Origin: Curtobacterium sp. SGAir0471
GTDB lineage: Bacteria; Actinomycetota; Actinomycetes; Actinomycetales; Microbacteriaceae
Reading direction: 5' to 3'
DNA: 64,000 nt
Assembly: GCF_005490985.1 (NCBI RefSeq)
Contig: NZ_CP027869.1
Location: 682,001 to 746,000, forward strand
The position numbers were made by a program, and so were the translations under genes. The notes below the pieces were generated by a model, which searched no databases, had not been told where the DNA came from, and worked only from the letters and a program-made list of their open reading frames with translations. This document shows positions 15,754 through 24,390 of the stretch, piece after piece (position 1 is the stretch's first letter; each line of letters opens with the position of its first letter).

Positions 15754-15765
15754 GGTACTAGTACC
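15754..15765 (-). promoter_or_regulatory. Candidate response-regulator site
   Basis: GGTACTAGTACC is a perfect 12-bp palindrome about 95 nt before the start of the secreted-protein gene and 31 nt after the response-regulator stop codon. NarL-type regulators bind short inverted repeats of this kind, so it is a candidate site for the adjacent regulator. Confidence 0.5.
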
Positions 15766-15795
15766 CGTCGGACCCCCGTGCACCGGTCCCGCTCG

Positions 15796-16416
15796 TCACC
15801 AGCCGTGGTCGCGGGCCCAGAGCGCCGCACTCGTCCGGTCGGCGACCCCGATGCGGCGGAACAGCGAGCCGACGTGCACCTTCACGGTCCGCTCGGCGAT
15901 CCCGAGCTCGGTCGCGATCTGCCGGTTCGACAGGCCGCGTGCGATCCGGACGAGCACGTCGCGCTCGCGCGGGGGCAGGTCCGGGCCGCGGTCTCGTACC
16001 GGGACCGGGGTGCCGGGCAGCAGAGCACGTGCGACCCGGGGGTCGACGGGCACCTCGTCGCGCGCGGTCGAGCGGACCGCGGCGATCACCTCCTCGGGCG
16101 TCGCGTCCTTGAGCAGGTAGCCGGTCGCCCCGGCGGCCAGGGCTGCGCGCACCCGGTCGTCGTCGGAGAAGGTGGTGAGGACGAGCACCCGGACGGCCGG
16201 CATCGTGGTGCGGATCACCCGCGTCGCCTCCACCCCGCCGGCGCCCGGCATGGAGAGGTCCATCACGACGACGTCCGGGTGCAGGGACGCGGCACGCTCG
16301 ACGGCGTCCTCGCCCGTTCCCGCCTCGCCGACCACGTCGCAGTCGGTCGTCGTCGCCAGCACGGAGCGGAGCCCCTGCCGGACCAGGGCGTGGTCGTCGA
16401 CCAGCAGGACCCTCAC
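15796..16416 (-). CDS. NarL/FixJ-family response regulator
   Basis: The 206-residue regulator has a receiver domain (about 1-120) with VDDH at 6-9, the phosphoacceptor Asp in VVVMDLSMPG (about 53), LTTFSD and the LLKDAT lysine. A LuxR/NarL helix-turn-helix follows (about 143-206, LSNRQIATELGIAERTVKVH). The GTG at 16416 overlaps the histidine-kinase stop by 4 bp, so the pair is translated together and clearly forms one two-component system. Likely target: the secreted-protein gene immediately downstream. Confidence 0.95.
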   Translation of the reverse strand: MRVLLVDDHALVRQGLRSVLATTTDCDVVGEAGTGEDAVERAASLHPDVVVMDLSMPGAGGVEATRVIRTTMPAVRVLVLTTFSDDDRVRAALAAGATGYLLKDATPEEVIAAVRSTARDEVPVDPRVARALLPGTPVPVRDRGPDLPPRERDVLVRIARGLSNRQIATELGIAERTVKVHVGSLFRRIGVADRTSAALWARDHGW

Positions 16417-17777
16417 CGCAGCGACTCCGTCCGCGCGGGCAGCGTCAGCTCCCAGACCGTCCCCGTGCCCGGTGCGGTCCGCAGCACCAGCGACCCGCCG
16501 GTGTCCTCGGCGACCTCGCGCAGGAGCGTCGTGCCGAGGTGCCCGGCGGGGGCCGGACCGTCGAGGAGCCGCGGGTCGAACCCCGTCCCGTCGTCGGACA
16601 CGCGCACCACCAGGTCCCCGCGGTCGGCCCGCACCGACACCCGGATGCGGGCGGCGTCGGCGTGCTGCACGGCGTTCCAGACCGCCTCGCGCACGAAGCG
16701 CACGACCGCGGTCCGCGCGGCCGAGGAGGACTCGAGCGGCTCCGGCACGTCGACCTCCGTCACCACCCCTGCGGCCCGGGCACGGGCGCAGGCGTCGTCG
16801 AGCGCGGCACCCAGGCCGTCGCGACCGGGGGCGGCTGGGCGCATCGTCGCCATCGAGGTCCGGAGTGCGGACACCGCCTGCCGGAGCGTCTCGGCCGCGG
16901 CCCTGGTCTCGGGCACCGAACCGAGGGACAGTGCGAGCCCGGCGACGTCCTGCACGGGACCGTCGTGCAGTTCGCCCGCGAGCCGTCGGCGCTCGGCGGC
17001 CTCGGCGTCGAGCGCGCGTCCGAGCAGCCGCTCGCGGAGTCGCTGGCCCGTGCGGATCCGCACGAGCAGCCAGAGCAGCAGCGGCACGAGCAGCAGGAGG
17101 ACGACCCCGACCGTACCGCAGGCCAGGGCGGCGAACGCGGCACGCAGGTCGGCGGCTCGGGCGAGGACCTGGTCGTACGGCCGGTACGCCTCGAACAGCA
17201 GGGCCTCGCCCGACGGCGTGTGCACCGCCTGGTACGCCTCGAGCAGCGGCCCGTGCCCGCGTTCGTACCGGTTCTCGGGCTCGTCCAGGTCGGACACCTC
17301 GGCGTCGGACCGATCGGTCCGGAGCGCCGCGAGGTCCTCGTCGGAGAGCGGGAAACGCTCGCCGACCAGCCGGGGTTCGTCGGACCAGAGCACGGTGCCG
17401 TCCGCACCCCAGAGCTTCAGGCGCACCGTCGAGCCGGCGCGGGACTCGCCGACCAGGGCGTCGTCGAGTCGTGCGCGGGCGACGGTTCGGGCGTCCGGGT
17501 CGCCGCTGGTGACGTCGTCCACGAGGGCGGGCTCCACCACCACCCGGGCGAGCGCGGCCGTGTCGGCGGTGGCGTCCCGGACGGCGAAGGACTCGGCGAC
17601 GCGTTGCGACACGAGGGTGCCCGCGGTCGCGACGACGGCACCGCCGAGCAGCGCGGCCACGACGACCCCGACGAGGACCCGCCGCCAGGGGGTCCGTGTC
17701 GCGCGACGACGCGGGTCAGCGGTGACGAGCACGACCGGGGTCGGCTGCTCGCTGGTCGACGCCCGGTGTCCACGCAC
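16413..17777 (-). CDS. HisKA_3 sensor histidine kinase
   Basis: The 454-residue membrane kinase has one helix near residues 32-55, an extracytoplasmic sensor of about 150 residues and a second helix near 205-230. The HisKA_3 dimerisation domain carries the phospho-His in GELHDGPVQD (about 267), followed by a HATPase domain with VREAVWNAVQHAD and DDGTGFD. The sensor resembles no domain I can name. The GTG at 17777 is chosen because TACGGT lies 6 nt upstream and no ribosome binding site precedes any candidate start. It phosphorylates the overlapping NarL-type regulator. Confidence 0.9.
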   Translation of the reverse strand: MRGHRASTSEQPTPVVLVTADPRRRATRTPWRRVLVGVVVAALLGGAVVATAGTLVSQRVAESFAVRDATADTAALARVVVEPALVDDVTSGDPDARTVARARLDDALVGESRAGSTVRLKLWGADGTVLWSDEPRLVGERFPLSDEDLAALRTDRSDAEVSDLDEPENRYERGHGPLLEAYQAVHTPSGEALLFEAYRPYDQVLARAADLRAAFAALACGTVGVVLLLLVPLLLWLLVRIRTGQRLRERLLGRALDAEAAERRRLAGELHDGPVQDVAGLALSLGSVPETRAAAETLRQAVSALRTSMATMRPAAPGRDGLGAALDDACARARAAGVVTEVDVPEPLESSSAARTAVVRFVREAVWNAVQHADAARIRVSVRADRGDLVVRVSDDGTGFDPRLLDGPAPAGHLGTTLLREVAEDTGGSLVLRTAPGTGTVWELTLPARTESLR

Positions 17778-17783
17778 GGAGCA

Positions 17784-17789
17784 ACCGTA
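17784..17789 (-). promoter_or_regulatory. -10 hexamer for a leaderless kinase transcript
   Basis: On the minus strand TACGGT is followed by TGCTCC and the GTG start at 17777. Start-codon-proximal transcription would give a leaderless mRNA. Confidence 0.5.
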
Positions 17790-17885
17790 ATCGCCCTGAG
17801 CTGCACTCGCGTCCCGGTCGCGGCTGCCGGACGAGCGGGTCCCGCGTCGTGCCCGTTCATTCCCATGACGCCTGGAGTGGGAAGC

Positions 17886-17953
17886 GTGATCGGGCGTACC
17901 GGGTCGGGATGAACGACCCCGTACGCCCGATCCTGCTCGGTACGCCCGATCAC
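17886..17953. repeat. Palindromic repeat family B, copy 1
   Basis: GTGATCGGGCGTACCG (17886-17901) is the exact complement of 17938-17953. A second internal GTACGCCCGATC lies at 17921-17932. It sits between the histidine kinase start and the end of the downstream oxidoreductase gene, probably ending the latter transcript. Confidence 0.75.
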
Positions 17954-17983
17954 GCCCAGCGTGCCAGCGTGCACGTGCTCGCG

Positions 17984-19105
17984 TCAGCCGGCCGGTGTCC
18001 GGTCCGGCGCGGAGGCGAGCGCCTGTCGGACCGACCCCCACGCGGCGAGCCGCTCGCGGACCGCGTCGTCCCGCTCGACCTCGAGCGCCGTGGCGTGCGC
18101 CTGCTCGAGCACGTCGTCGACCACGACCCGCTGTCCCGAGCGCGCCGAGGCGATCGCCGCGTCGACCATCACCAGGCTCATCACGTTGCCGTGGACCTCG
18201 CCGTCGGGGGTCGTCCCGGTGCGGACCGCCCGGACGAAGGACGCGAGCGCCCCGGCGATCTCCGTGCCGGCACCCGGCGCCGCAGCGGGGGCGCCGGGGA
18301 GACCGTCGACGACGCTCGACGGGTCGTGGTCGCCGTCCCACGCCGCCGAGCCCGATGCCCCGGTCGCCCGCCAGTCGCCGTTCCACGAGGTCTCGTCGCC
18401 GGGCGCGCACCACGACCCGTCGTAGACGTAGCGGACGTCGTCCTCGAAGGTGAAGACCGCCGAGGCGTTCGCGTCCCCGCGGTACCAGGACCACGAGGGG
18501 TTCCACGACTCGCAGTACACCGACACGGGTTCACGCTCGAGCACGTACCGGGCGGAGTCGAACGCGTGGATCGCCATGTCGAGGAGCAGCACGTCGTCCA
18601 TCTCCTCGCGGAAGCCGCCGAAGTGCGGGGCCTTCGCGAAGCGGGTGTTCAGGCTGCCGACCCCGCCGAGCGCGCGGACGTGCTGCCGGAAGGCGACGAG
18701 CTGGTCGTTGTACCGACGCGACTGCGACACCATGAACAGCTGCCCGGTGGCCTCGGCGGCGGCGGCCAGCGAGAGCGCCTCGGCGACCGTCTGCGCCGCG
18801 GGCTTCTCGCCGAGGACGGGCAGCCCGGCGTGCAGGGCGTCCATCGTGACCGGGTGGTGGGCGACCGGCACCGTGATGTCGAGGACCGCCTCGGCGCCGG
18901 TCTCCGCCAGGAGTGCGGGCAGGTCACGACCGACGGGGACGGTCGGGGCGCCGGCGAGCTCGGCCCCGGCGCGCGCGGCGTCGAGGTCGAGGTCGACCAC
19001 GCCGACGAGTTCGACGTCCGGGTCGGCGGCGACGGTGCCGAGCCAGGCGCGGCCCATCCCGCCGGCGCCCACCTGCACGACCCGCAGCGGGGCGTGCTCG
19101 GTCAT
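17984..19105 (-). CDS. Gfo/Idh/MocA-family oxidoreductase
   Basis: The 373-residue enzyme has the N-terminal Rossmann motif VVQVGAGGMGRAW (about 8-20), the family motif LGEKPAAQT (about 93-101) and a C-terminal alpha/beta substrate domain with a conserved His in DMAIHAFD. These enzymes oxidise or reduce sugars at one hydroxyl using NAD(P). The ATG at 19105 overlaps the ThuA stop by 4 bp. It is the last gene of a binding protein-permease-permease-ThuA-oxidoreductase operon, which fits oxidation of an imported glycoside, perhaps to a 3-keto form as in the ThuAB trehalose route. The substrate is not shown. Confidence 0.9.
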   Translation of the reverse strand: MTEHAPLRVVQVGAGGMGRAWLGTVAADPDVELVGVVDLDLDAARAGAELAGAPTVPVGRDLPALLAETGAEAVLDITVPVAHHPVTMDALHAGLPVLGEKPAAQTVAEALSLAAAAEATGQLFMVSQSRRYNDQLVAFRQHVRALGGVGSLNTRFAKAPHFGGFREEMDDVLLLDMAIHAFDSARYVLEREPVSVYCESWNPSWSWYRGDANASAVFTFEDDVRYVYDGSWCAPGDETSWNGDWRATGASGSAAWDGDHDPSSVVDGLPGAPAAAPGAGTEIAGALASFVRAVRTGTTPDGEVHGNVMSLVMVDAAIASARSGQRVVVDDVLEQAHATALEVERDDAVRERLAAWGSVRQALASAPDRTPAG

Positions 19106-19932
19106 GCGCGGGCCTCGGCGGTCGCCTCGGCCGCGGCGGTGTCGGTCGTCGCCTCGGCCTCCGGAGCGTCGTCGAACGGGCCGCGGTAGTGCTGGCCGTC
19201 GAAGTACTCGCCGAGGTCGTAGCGGCGCAGCGTCGGGAGTTCGCGCTCGCGCTCCGGTCGCGCCCACTCGGCCCCGTTGGCGACGACACGACGGACGTCC
19301 GGGTGGTGGTACACGGGGAAGTCCTGGTCGCCGGGGGAGAAGTAGAAGATCTTCCCGAGGCCGCGGCGGTAGGTCATGCCGCTGCGGAAGACCTCGCCGC
19401 CGGTGAACCCGGAGATGAAGACCAGCTCGTCGGGCGTCGGCACGTCGAAGTACTCGCCGTACATCTCCTGCTCGGGGATGACGATCGGGTTCGGCACTCC
19501 CCGCGTGATGGGGTGCTGCGGGTTCACCGTCCACACGAGCTCCTGGTCGTGCTCGCTCCGCCAGCGCAGGGTGCACGTGGTGCCCATGAGCTTGCCGAAG
19601 ATCTTCGACCAGTGGCCGGAGTGCAGGACGACCAGGCCCATGCCGGACAGCACGTGCTTGTGGACGCGGTCGACCACGGCGTCGTCGACGTCGGCGTGGG
19701 CGGCGTGCCCCCACCAGGTCAGGACGTCGGTCTCGGCGAGCACGGCCTCGGACAGCCCGTGCTCGGGCTCCTGCATCGTGGCGGTGCGGACGACGGCGTC
19801 GGGCAGGTTCTCACGGATGCCGTCGGCGATCGCGCCGTGCATGCCGTCGGGGTAGCGCTCGGCGACGTGCTGCTCGACCTGCTCGTGGACGTTCTCGCCC
19901 CAGACGGTGATGCGCAGCGGGGTGGTGGTCAT
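19102..19932 (-). CDS. ThuA-like protein
   Basis: The 276-residue protein is a ThuA-like domain of the glutamine-amidotransferase fold, with ITVWGENVHEQ near the start, DVLTWWGHAAH (about 72-82), GLVVLHSGHWSK (about 103-114) and IFYFSPGDQDFPVY (about 222-235). ThuA homologues act with Gfo/Idh/MocA partners in metabolism of trehalose-like disaccharides through keto sugars. The ATG at 19932 has GGAAGG upstream. The stop overlaps the next gene by 4 bp. The last 30 residues are an Ala/Glu/Thr-rich tail. Confidence 0.88.
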   Translation of the reverse strand: MTTTPLRITVWGENVHEQVEQHVAERYPDGMHGAIADGIRENLPDAVVRTATMQEPEHGLSEAVLAETDVLTWWGHAAHADVDDAVVDRVHKHVLSGMGLVVLHSGHWSKIFGKLMGTTCTLRWRSEHDQELVWTVNPQHPITRGVPNPIVIPEQEMYGEYFDVPTPDELVFISGFTGGEVFRSGMTYRRGLGKIFYFSPGDQDFPVYHHPDVRRVVANGAEWARPERERELPTLRRYDLGEYFDGQHYRGPFDDAPEAEATTDTAAAEATAEARA

Positions 19933-19981
19933 GGTGTGGGCCTTCCTGGAGGGGTGGCGGGGTGCACGGCGGGGACGGTCG

Positions 19982-20872
19982 TCACTTGACCGCGCCGCCG
20001 AGTGCACCGGCGGAGATGTAGCGCTGGGCGACGATGAGGAGCACGGCCGCCGGCAGCGACGCGAGGACCGACGTGGCCATCACGGGCCCCCAGTCGGTGA
20101 CGTTCGAGCCGATGTAGTTGTAGATGCCGAGCGTGATCGGGCGGACCGCGTCGGTCGAGGTGAGCGTGAGCGCGATGAGGAAGTCGCCCCACGCACCGAG
20201 GAACGTGAACAGCGCCGCGGTGACGATCGCGTTGCGGCTGATCGGGAGCACGATCGAGATGAACGCACGCAGGTCGTTCGCGCCGTCGACGAGCGCGGCC
20301 TCGACCAGGCTCGGCGGGATCGACTCCATGAACGCCCGCATGAGCAGGATCGCGAACGGCACCTGCACGGCGCTGTCGGCCAGGATCAGCCCGACGTAGC
20401 TGTTGAGCAGGCCGACGTTGTTGAAGAGCGTGTAGAGCGCGTTCGCGATGACGATGCCGGGGATCATCTGGGTGACGAGCAGCACGAGCAGGAACACCTT
20501 CGTGCCGCGCATCCGGAACCGTGCCAGGCCGTAGGCGGCGGGAGTCGCGATCGCCAGCGTCAGGACCACGGTGCCGAGTCCGATGATCATGCTCGACACG
20601 AAGTTCTGCCCCTGCTGGGCGAACGCGGCCCGGTACCCGGCGAACGTCGGGTTCCACGGGAACCACGTGGCGGTGGCGGCGCCCGAGGTGGCCTGCAGGC
20701 TGGTGTTCACCATCCAGTAGACGGGGAAGATCATGATCGCCAGGAAGACGATCCCGAGGACGGTGAACGGCAGACCCTTCGCGGTCCGGCGGGGGCGTGG
20801 CGCTCGTGCGCTCCGCTTCGTCGTGATCGAGCGGGTGACGGTCACGGTCTGGTTCGCGAGTCCGACGCTCAT
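19982..20872 (-). CDS. Sugar ABC transporter permease (MalG type)
   Basis: The 296-residue protein is a CUT1-family inner-membrane permease with six helices and the EAA loop EAALVDGANDLRAFISIVLP, which docks the ATPase. Its start overlaps the stop of the upstream permease by 4 bp (ATGA). It forms the importer channel with the upstream permease; the ATPase must be supplied from elsewhere because none is encoded in this operon. Confidence 0.94.
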   Translation of the reverse strand: MSVGLANQTVTVTRSITTKRSARAPRPRRTAKGLPFTVLGIVFLAIMIFPVYWMVNTSLQATSGAATATWFPWNPTFAGYRAAFAQQGQNFVSSMIIGLGTVVLTLAIATPAAYGLARFRMRGTKVFLLVLLVTQMIPGIVIANALYTLFNNVGLLNSYVGLILADSAVQVPFAILLMRAFMESIPPSLVEAALVDGANDLRAFISIVLPISRNAIVTAALFTFLGAWGDFLIALTLTSTDAVRPITLGIYNYIGSNVTDWGPVMATSVLASLPAAVLLIVAQRYISAGALGGAVK

Positions 20873-21819
20873 TCGTCGACCGCCTTCCGGGAGATGGCGA
20901 TGTAGACCATCGCGAACACGAACGAGACGACGATGAGCACGTTGCTCACCGCGGCTCCGATGCCGAACTGGAAGTTGATGAACGACTGGTGGTAGGCGTT
21001 CGTGGCGAGGGTCTGCGTCGAGTTCGCCGGGCCACCGCCGGTCAGGCCGAGGATGATGTCGACGACCTTGAGGGTGTAGACCACCCCGAGCACGACGACC
21101 ACGCTGACGACCGAACGGATGCTCGGCCAGGTGATGTACCAGAAGGCCTTGAAGCCCGTCGCGCCGTCGAGGGCACCCGCTTCGTAGAGCTCCGGCGGGA
21201 CCGACTGCAGCCCGCTGTACAGGATGGTCGTGTTGAACGGGATGCCGAGCCAGACGTTCACGCCGATGACCGCGATGAGCGCGAGGCTCGGGCTCACCAG
21301 CCACGGGACCGGGCCGATGCCGACGACGCCGAGCAGCTGGTTGAGGGCGCCGCTGTCCTGGTCGAGCAGCCACTTCCACACCGCGCTCGAGGCGATGAGG
21401 GGGAGCAGCCACGGCAGGAGGAGCAGGCCCCGCAGGAAGCCCGACAGCGGGAAGTGCCGCCGGAAGAACAGCGCGAGGCCGAGGCCCAGCACGAACTGCA
21501 GGACGATCGAGCCGGCGGTGAAGAGCGCGGTGTTGACGACGCTCGTGGTGAAGACGGCGCTCGTGAACACCGACACGTAGTTGCCGAGACCCACCCAGGG
21601 GGCCTCGCCGGTGAAGAAGGTCTTCGTCGTGTAGTCCTGGAACGACATCAGGACGTTCTTCACCACGGGGTAGCCGAAGAACACGGCGACGAACACCGCG
21701 GCCGGCACGACGAAGAGCCAGCGGGTGATGGACGACCGGAGGCGCGCGCGGCGCTGTCCGGGGCGGGCGGGGGCCGCGGGCGTCGTCGCCCGGGGCTGGA
21801 TCTGTGTGGAGGCGCTCAT
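20869..21819 (-). CDS. Sugar ABC transporter permease (MalF type)
   Basis: The 316-residue permease has six predicted helices and the EAA motif EAGALDGATGFKAFWYITWP. The ATG at 21819 has GGAAGGACC upstream. It is separated from the binding-protein gene by a strong hairpin, and it overlaps the next permease gene. Substrate class by family: oligosaccharides or glycosides. Confidence 0.94.
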   Translation of the reverse strand: MSASTQIQPRATTPAAPARPGQRRARLRSSITRWLFVVPAAVFVAVFFGYPVVKNVLMSFQDYTTKTFFTGEAPWVGLGNYVSVFTSAVFTTSVVNTALFTAGSIVLQFVLGLGLALFFRRHFPLSGFLRGLLLLPWLLPLIASSAVWKWLLDQDSGALNQLLGVVGIGPVPWLVSPSLALIAVIGVNVWLGIPFNTTILYSGLQSVPPELYEAGALDGATGFKAFWYITWPSIRSVVSVVVVLGVVYTLKVVDIILGLTGGGPANSTQTLATNAYHQSFINFQFGIGAAVSNVLIVVSFVFAMVYIAISRKAVDE

Positions 21820-21841
21820 GTCAGGTCCTTCCGTCGGGGGC

Positions 21842-21869
21842 GGGGAGCCGGTCGTGCGACCGGCTCCCC
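21842..21869 (-). promoter_or_regulatory. Intra-operon hairpin after the binding-protein gene
   Basis: GGGGAGCCGGTCG (21842-21854) and its exact complement (21857-21869) flank TG, giving a 13-bp stem between the binding-protein stop (21877) and the permease start (21819). It probably protects the upstream message or ends part of the transcripts, so the binding protein is made in excess, as in malE-malF. Confidence 0.65.
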
Positions 21870-21876
21870 GGATCCG

Positions 21877-23115
21877 CTACTGGTTCTGGGACTGCGCCTG
21901 CTCGAGCGCCTGTTCGGGGTCGGCCTTGCCGGTCAGCGCGAGCTGGACGGCGGTGTAGATCTTCGTGGCGGCCTTGGGCCAGTCCGGTCCGAGCTCACCG
22001 GTGCGGGCGCGGGCGGTCTGCACCGTGGTCACGAAGGACGCGACGTCGGCGTGGTCGGCGGCCCACTGCTTGCCGACCTCGAGGTTGGTCGGCACGTTGC
22101 CGCTGACCCCGGCGAGGACGGCCTGCATCTTGTCGCTGTTCAGGCAGCCGACGAACTTGCCGGCGAGCTGCATGGTGTCCTCGTTGCCCGTCTGCGGGAC
22201 GGTGAACGCCTCGCCACCGAGCGGCGCGACGGTCTCGGAGCCGGTGCGGGTCGGGATCGGGACGCTGTCGAACTCCAGGTCCTTCGCCTTCTTCAGGGCG
22301 GGCAGCTGCCACGGACCGTTGATCATCATCGCGGCCTTGCCGGCGATGAACTGGTTGTTGACGTCGGCCTGGGCCCAGTTGATCGAGCTCTTCGACATCG
22401 AGCCGTCCTCCTGCAGGTCCTGCACGAGCTGCAGCGCCTGAGCGGCCTCGGGCGTGGCGATGTCCTTCTCGTCGCCGCCGTTCGACCAGAAGAAGGGCAG
22501 GAACTGCCAGGTGCCCTCGTAGGTGTTGATGTTGCTCATCGCGAAGCCGTACGTCGACCCGTTCGTGAGCTTCTTCGCCGCCTCCTTGAGCTCGTCCCAC
22601 GTCTTCGGGGGCTGGACGCCCGCGTCGGCGAGCAGCTTCTTGTTGTAGTACAGCGCGATGGAGTTCGTGTTCGGCTGCAGCCCGTAGAGCTTGCCCTCGT
22701 AGGTGTTCGCACCCTTGACGCCGGGGACGTCGTCGTCCGCGTCGAGGCCGTAGTCGGCGAGGTCGGACAGTGCGCCCGAGGCGGCGATCTGCTGCACGTC
22801 GGGGTTGTCGAGCATGAGCACGTCGGGCAGGGTGCGCGACGACGCCTGCTGCAGGACCTTCGAGATGAGGCCGGCACCGGCGACGTGGTTGATCTTCACC
22901 TCGACGCCGACGTCCTTCGCGCACTGCTGGTACACGGGGTCGTAGTTCGCGTCGTAGTAGTCCTCGATCGTGAGGGTCTTCCCGCCGCCGCCGGACGACG
23001 ACGCGTTGCCGGAGCCGGAGCACCCGGCCAGGACGAGGGGGACCGTCGCGACGATCGCGGCGACGCCGACGAGGGCGCGGCCCCGGCGGGACGTGGAGCG
23101 GAAACCAGGCTTCAT
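21877..23115 (-). CDS. Sugar ABC transporter substrate-binding lipoprotein
   Basis: The 412-residue CUT1 binding protein has a basic start, a hydrophobic signal and the lipobox LVLAGCSG (Cys about 28). A Gly/Ser linker and a family-1 extracellular solute-binding fold (LPDVLMLDNPDV, YYNKKLLADAG, KTWDELKEAAKKL) follow. It heads an operon with two permeases, ThuA and a Gfo/Idh oxidoreductase. Transcription starts from a promoter overlapped by two LacI-type operators shared with the divergent regulator at 23294. The ligand is unknown but likely a glycoside that ThuA/Gfo process. Confidence 0.94.
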   Translation of the reverse strand: MKPGFRSTSRRGRALVGVAAIVATVPLVLAGCSGSGNASSSGGGGKTLTIEDYYDANYDPVYQQCAKDVGVEVKINHVAGAGLISKVLQQASSRTLPDVLMLDNPDVQQIAASGALSDLADYGLDADDDVPGVKGANTYEGKLYGLQPNTNSIALYYNKKLLADAGVQPPKTWDELKEAAKKLTNGSTYGFAMSNINTYEGTWQFLPFFWSNGGDEKDIATPEAAQALQLVQDLQEDGSMSKSSINWAQADVNNQFIAGKAAMMINGPWQLPALKKAKDLEFDSVPIPTRTGSETVAPLGGEAFTVPQTGNEDTMQLAGKFVGCLNSDKMQAVLAGVSGNVPTNLEVGKQWAADHADVASFVTTVQTARARTGELGPDWPKAATKIYTAVQLALTGKADPEQALEQAQSQNQ

Positions 23116-23206
23116 TGCACTGCTCTTCTCTTCGCGGATGCGGGGAAGGACACGGTGCGTCGACTCCACTGACGTCGTCGTCGCGGTGGTCCTGGGGCGA
23201 GAAGCT

Positions 23207-23240
23207 AGCAGGAAAGCGCTTTACCTGTAAAGCGCTTTTC
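23207..23240 (-). promoter_or_regulatory. Twin LacI operators in a divergent promoter
   Basis: Two copies of the palindrome AAAGCGCTTT lie at 23213-23222 and 23229-23238, 16 bp apart centre to centre. On the minus strand TTTACA (23224-23229) and TAGCTT (23200-23205) form a promoter for the binding-protein operon that the operators overlap. On the plus strand TATGCT (23258-23263) is a -10 for the regulator gene. The sites match the form expected for the adjacent LacI protein. Confidence 0.75.
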
Positions 23241-23293
23241 TGGTTCCGGTGCGGGACTATGCTCAGGCGGTACCGATCGATCAGGAGGCTCCG

Positions 23294-24313
23294 ATGGCCA
23301 CGATGCAGCAGGTCGCCGACCGCGCAGGCGTCTCCATCGCGACGGTGTCGTTCGTGGTGAACGGCACGAAGTACGTCACGCCGGCGACCACGGCGAAGGT
23401 CACGGCGGCGATGCGCGAGCTGAAGTTCCGCGGCAACGTCGTGGCGCGGGCGCTCGCGAGTCGACGGACCAGGATCGTCGCGCTGCTGTTCCCGACCACG
23501 GGCAACCGGTTCAGCCCGACCACGTCGGAGTTCTTCATGAACGCCGCGGAGCGGGCCTCCGAGCGGGGGTACCACCTGGTGCTCTGGCCGGTCGACCCGG
23601 CAGGCGACGACCTCGACGACCTGGTCTCCGGCGGCCTCGTCGACGGCGTCGTGCTCATGGAGGTGCGGATGGACGATCCGCGCGTCGTCAAGCTGTCCGA
23701 GCTCGGGGTCCCGTTCACGCTGATCGGTCGGACACGCGACGCCGCGGAGCTGCCGTACGTCGACATCGACTTCGAGACCACGATCGAGGACGGCCTCGAC
23801 CACCTGCAGGGTCTCGGGCACCGGCGCTTCGGGCTCGTGCTCGAGAACCTCGAGGGCACGCCCATGGCCGGGTACGCGCCGCACCTGCGGGTCGAGGACA
23901 CCTTCCGCCGCTCGGTGGTCGAGCGCGGCTGCGCGGGCAGCGTCGTGTACGCCGGACCCGGCAGCGAGGGCGGCCGCGACGCCGCTCGGCGCCTGCTTGA
24001 GGCGGACCCCGACGTAACCGCGGTGCTCGTCATGAAGGACGACTCGTCCGCCGGTCTGCTGGTCGGGCTGTACGCCGCGGGTCGACGCGTACCGGACGAC
24101 GTCTCGGTGCTGAGCATCGCGTCGTCCGCCGCCGCGGGGGACCAGCACCACCCGCGGTTGTCGACGATGATCGCGCCGGGTCGCGAGCTCGGCGTCCGTG
24201 CGGCGGACGCGCTGATCGACCGCCTCGACGGCACGTCGACCGAGCTCCCGCACTTCCTGCTGCCCTGCGTGCTCCGCCCCGCCGAGTCGACCGCCGCCGC
24301 GCCCTCGCGCTGA
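23294..24313 (+). CDS. LacI-family regulator of the adjacent ABC/ThuA operon
   Basis: The 339-residue regulator has an N-terminal LacI helix-turn-helix (MQQVADRAGVSIATVSFVV, about 4-22), a hinge region and a periplasmic-binding-protein-like ligand domain (about 60-335). The ATG at 23294 has AGGAGG 7 nt upstream. It is divergent from the importer operon and flanked by twin AAAGCGCTTT operators, so it should repress that operon and itself until a sugar ligand binds. The effector is not known. Confidence 0.93.
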   Translation: MATMQQVADRAGVSIATVSFVVNGTKYVTPATTAKVTAAMRELKFRGNVVARALASRRTRIVALLFPTTGNRFSPTTSEFFMNAAERASERGYHLVLWPVDPAGDDLDDLVSGGLVDGVVLMEVRMDDPRVVKLSELGVPFTLIGRTRDAAELPYVDIDFETTIEDGLDHLQGLGHRRFGLVLENLEGTPMAGYAPHLRVEDTFRRSVVERGCAGSVVYAGPGSEGGRDAARRLLEADPDVTAVLVMKDDSSAGLLVGLYAAGRRVPDDVSVLSIASSAAAGDQHHPRLSTMIAPGRELGVRAADALIDRLDGTSTELPHFLLPCVLRPAESTAAAPSR

Positions 24314-24342
24314 CCCGCGCTCACCTGCCACCGTCGACGAGT

Positions 24343-24374
24343 CTCGCGCCCAGCGACACACCTCGGGGCGCGAG
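24343..24374 (+). terminator. Hairpin after lacI gene
   Basis: CTCGCGCCC (24343-24351) and GGGCGCGAG (24366-24374) are perfect complements around a 14-nt loop, 29 nt past the regulator stop codon. No T-run. Confidence 0.45.
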
Positions 24375-24390
24375 CCGCGAGAACGGTCGC

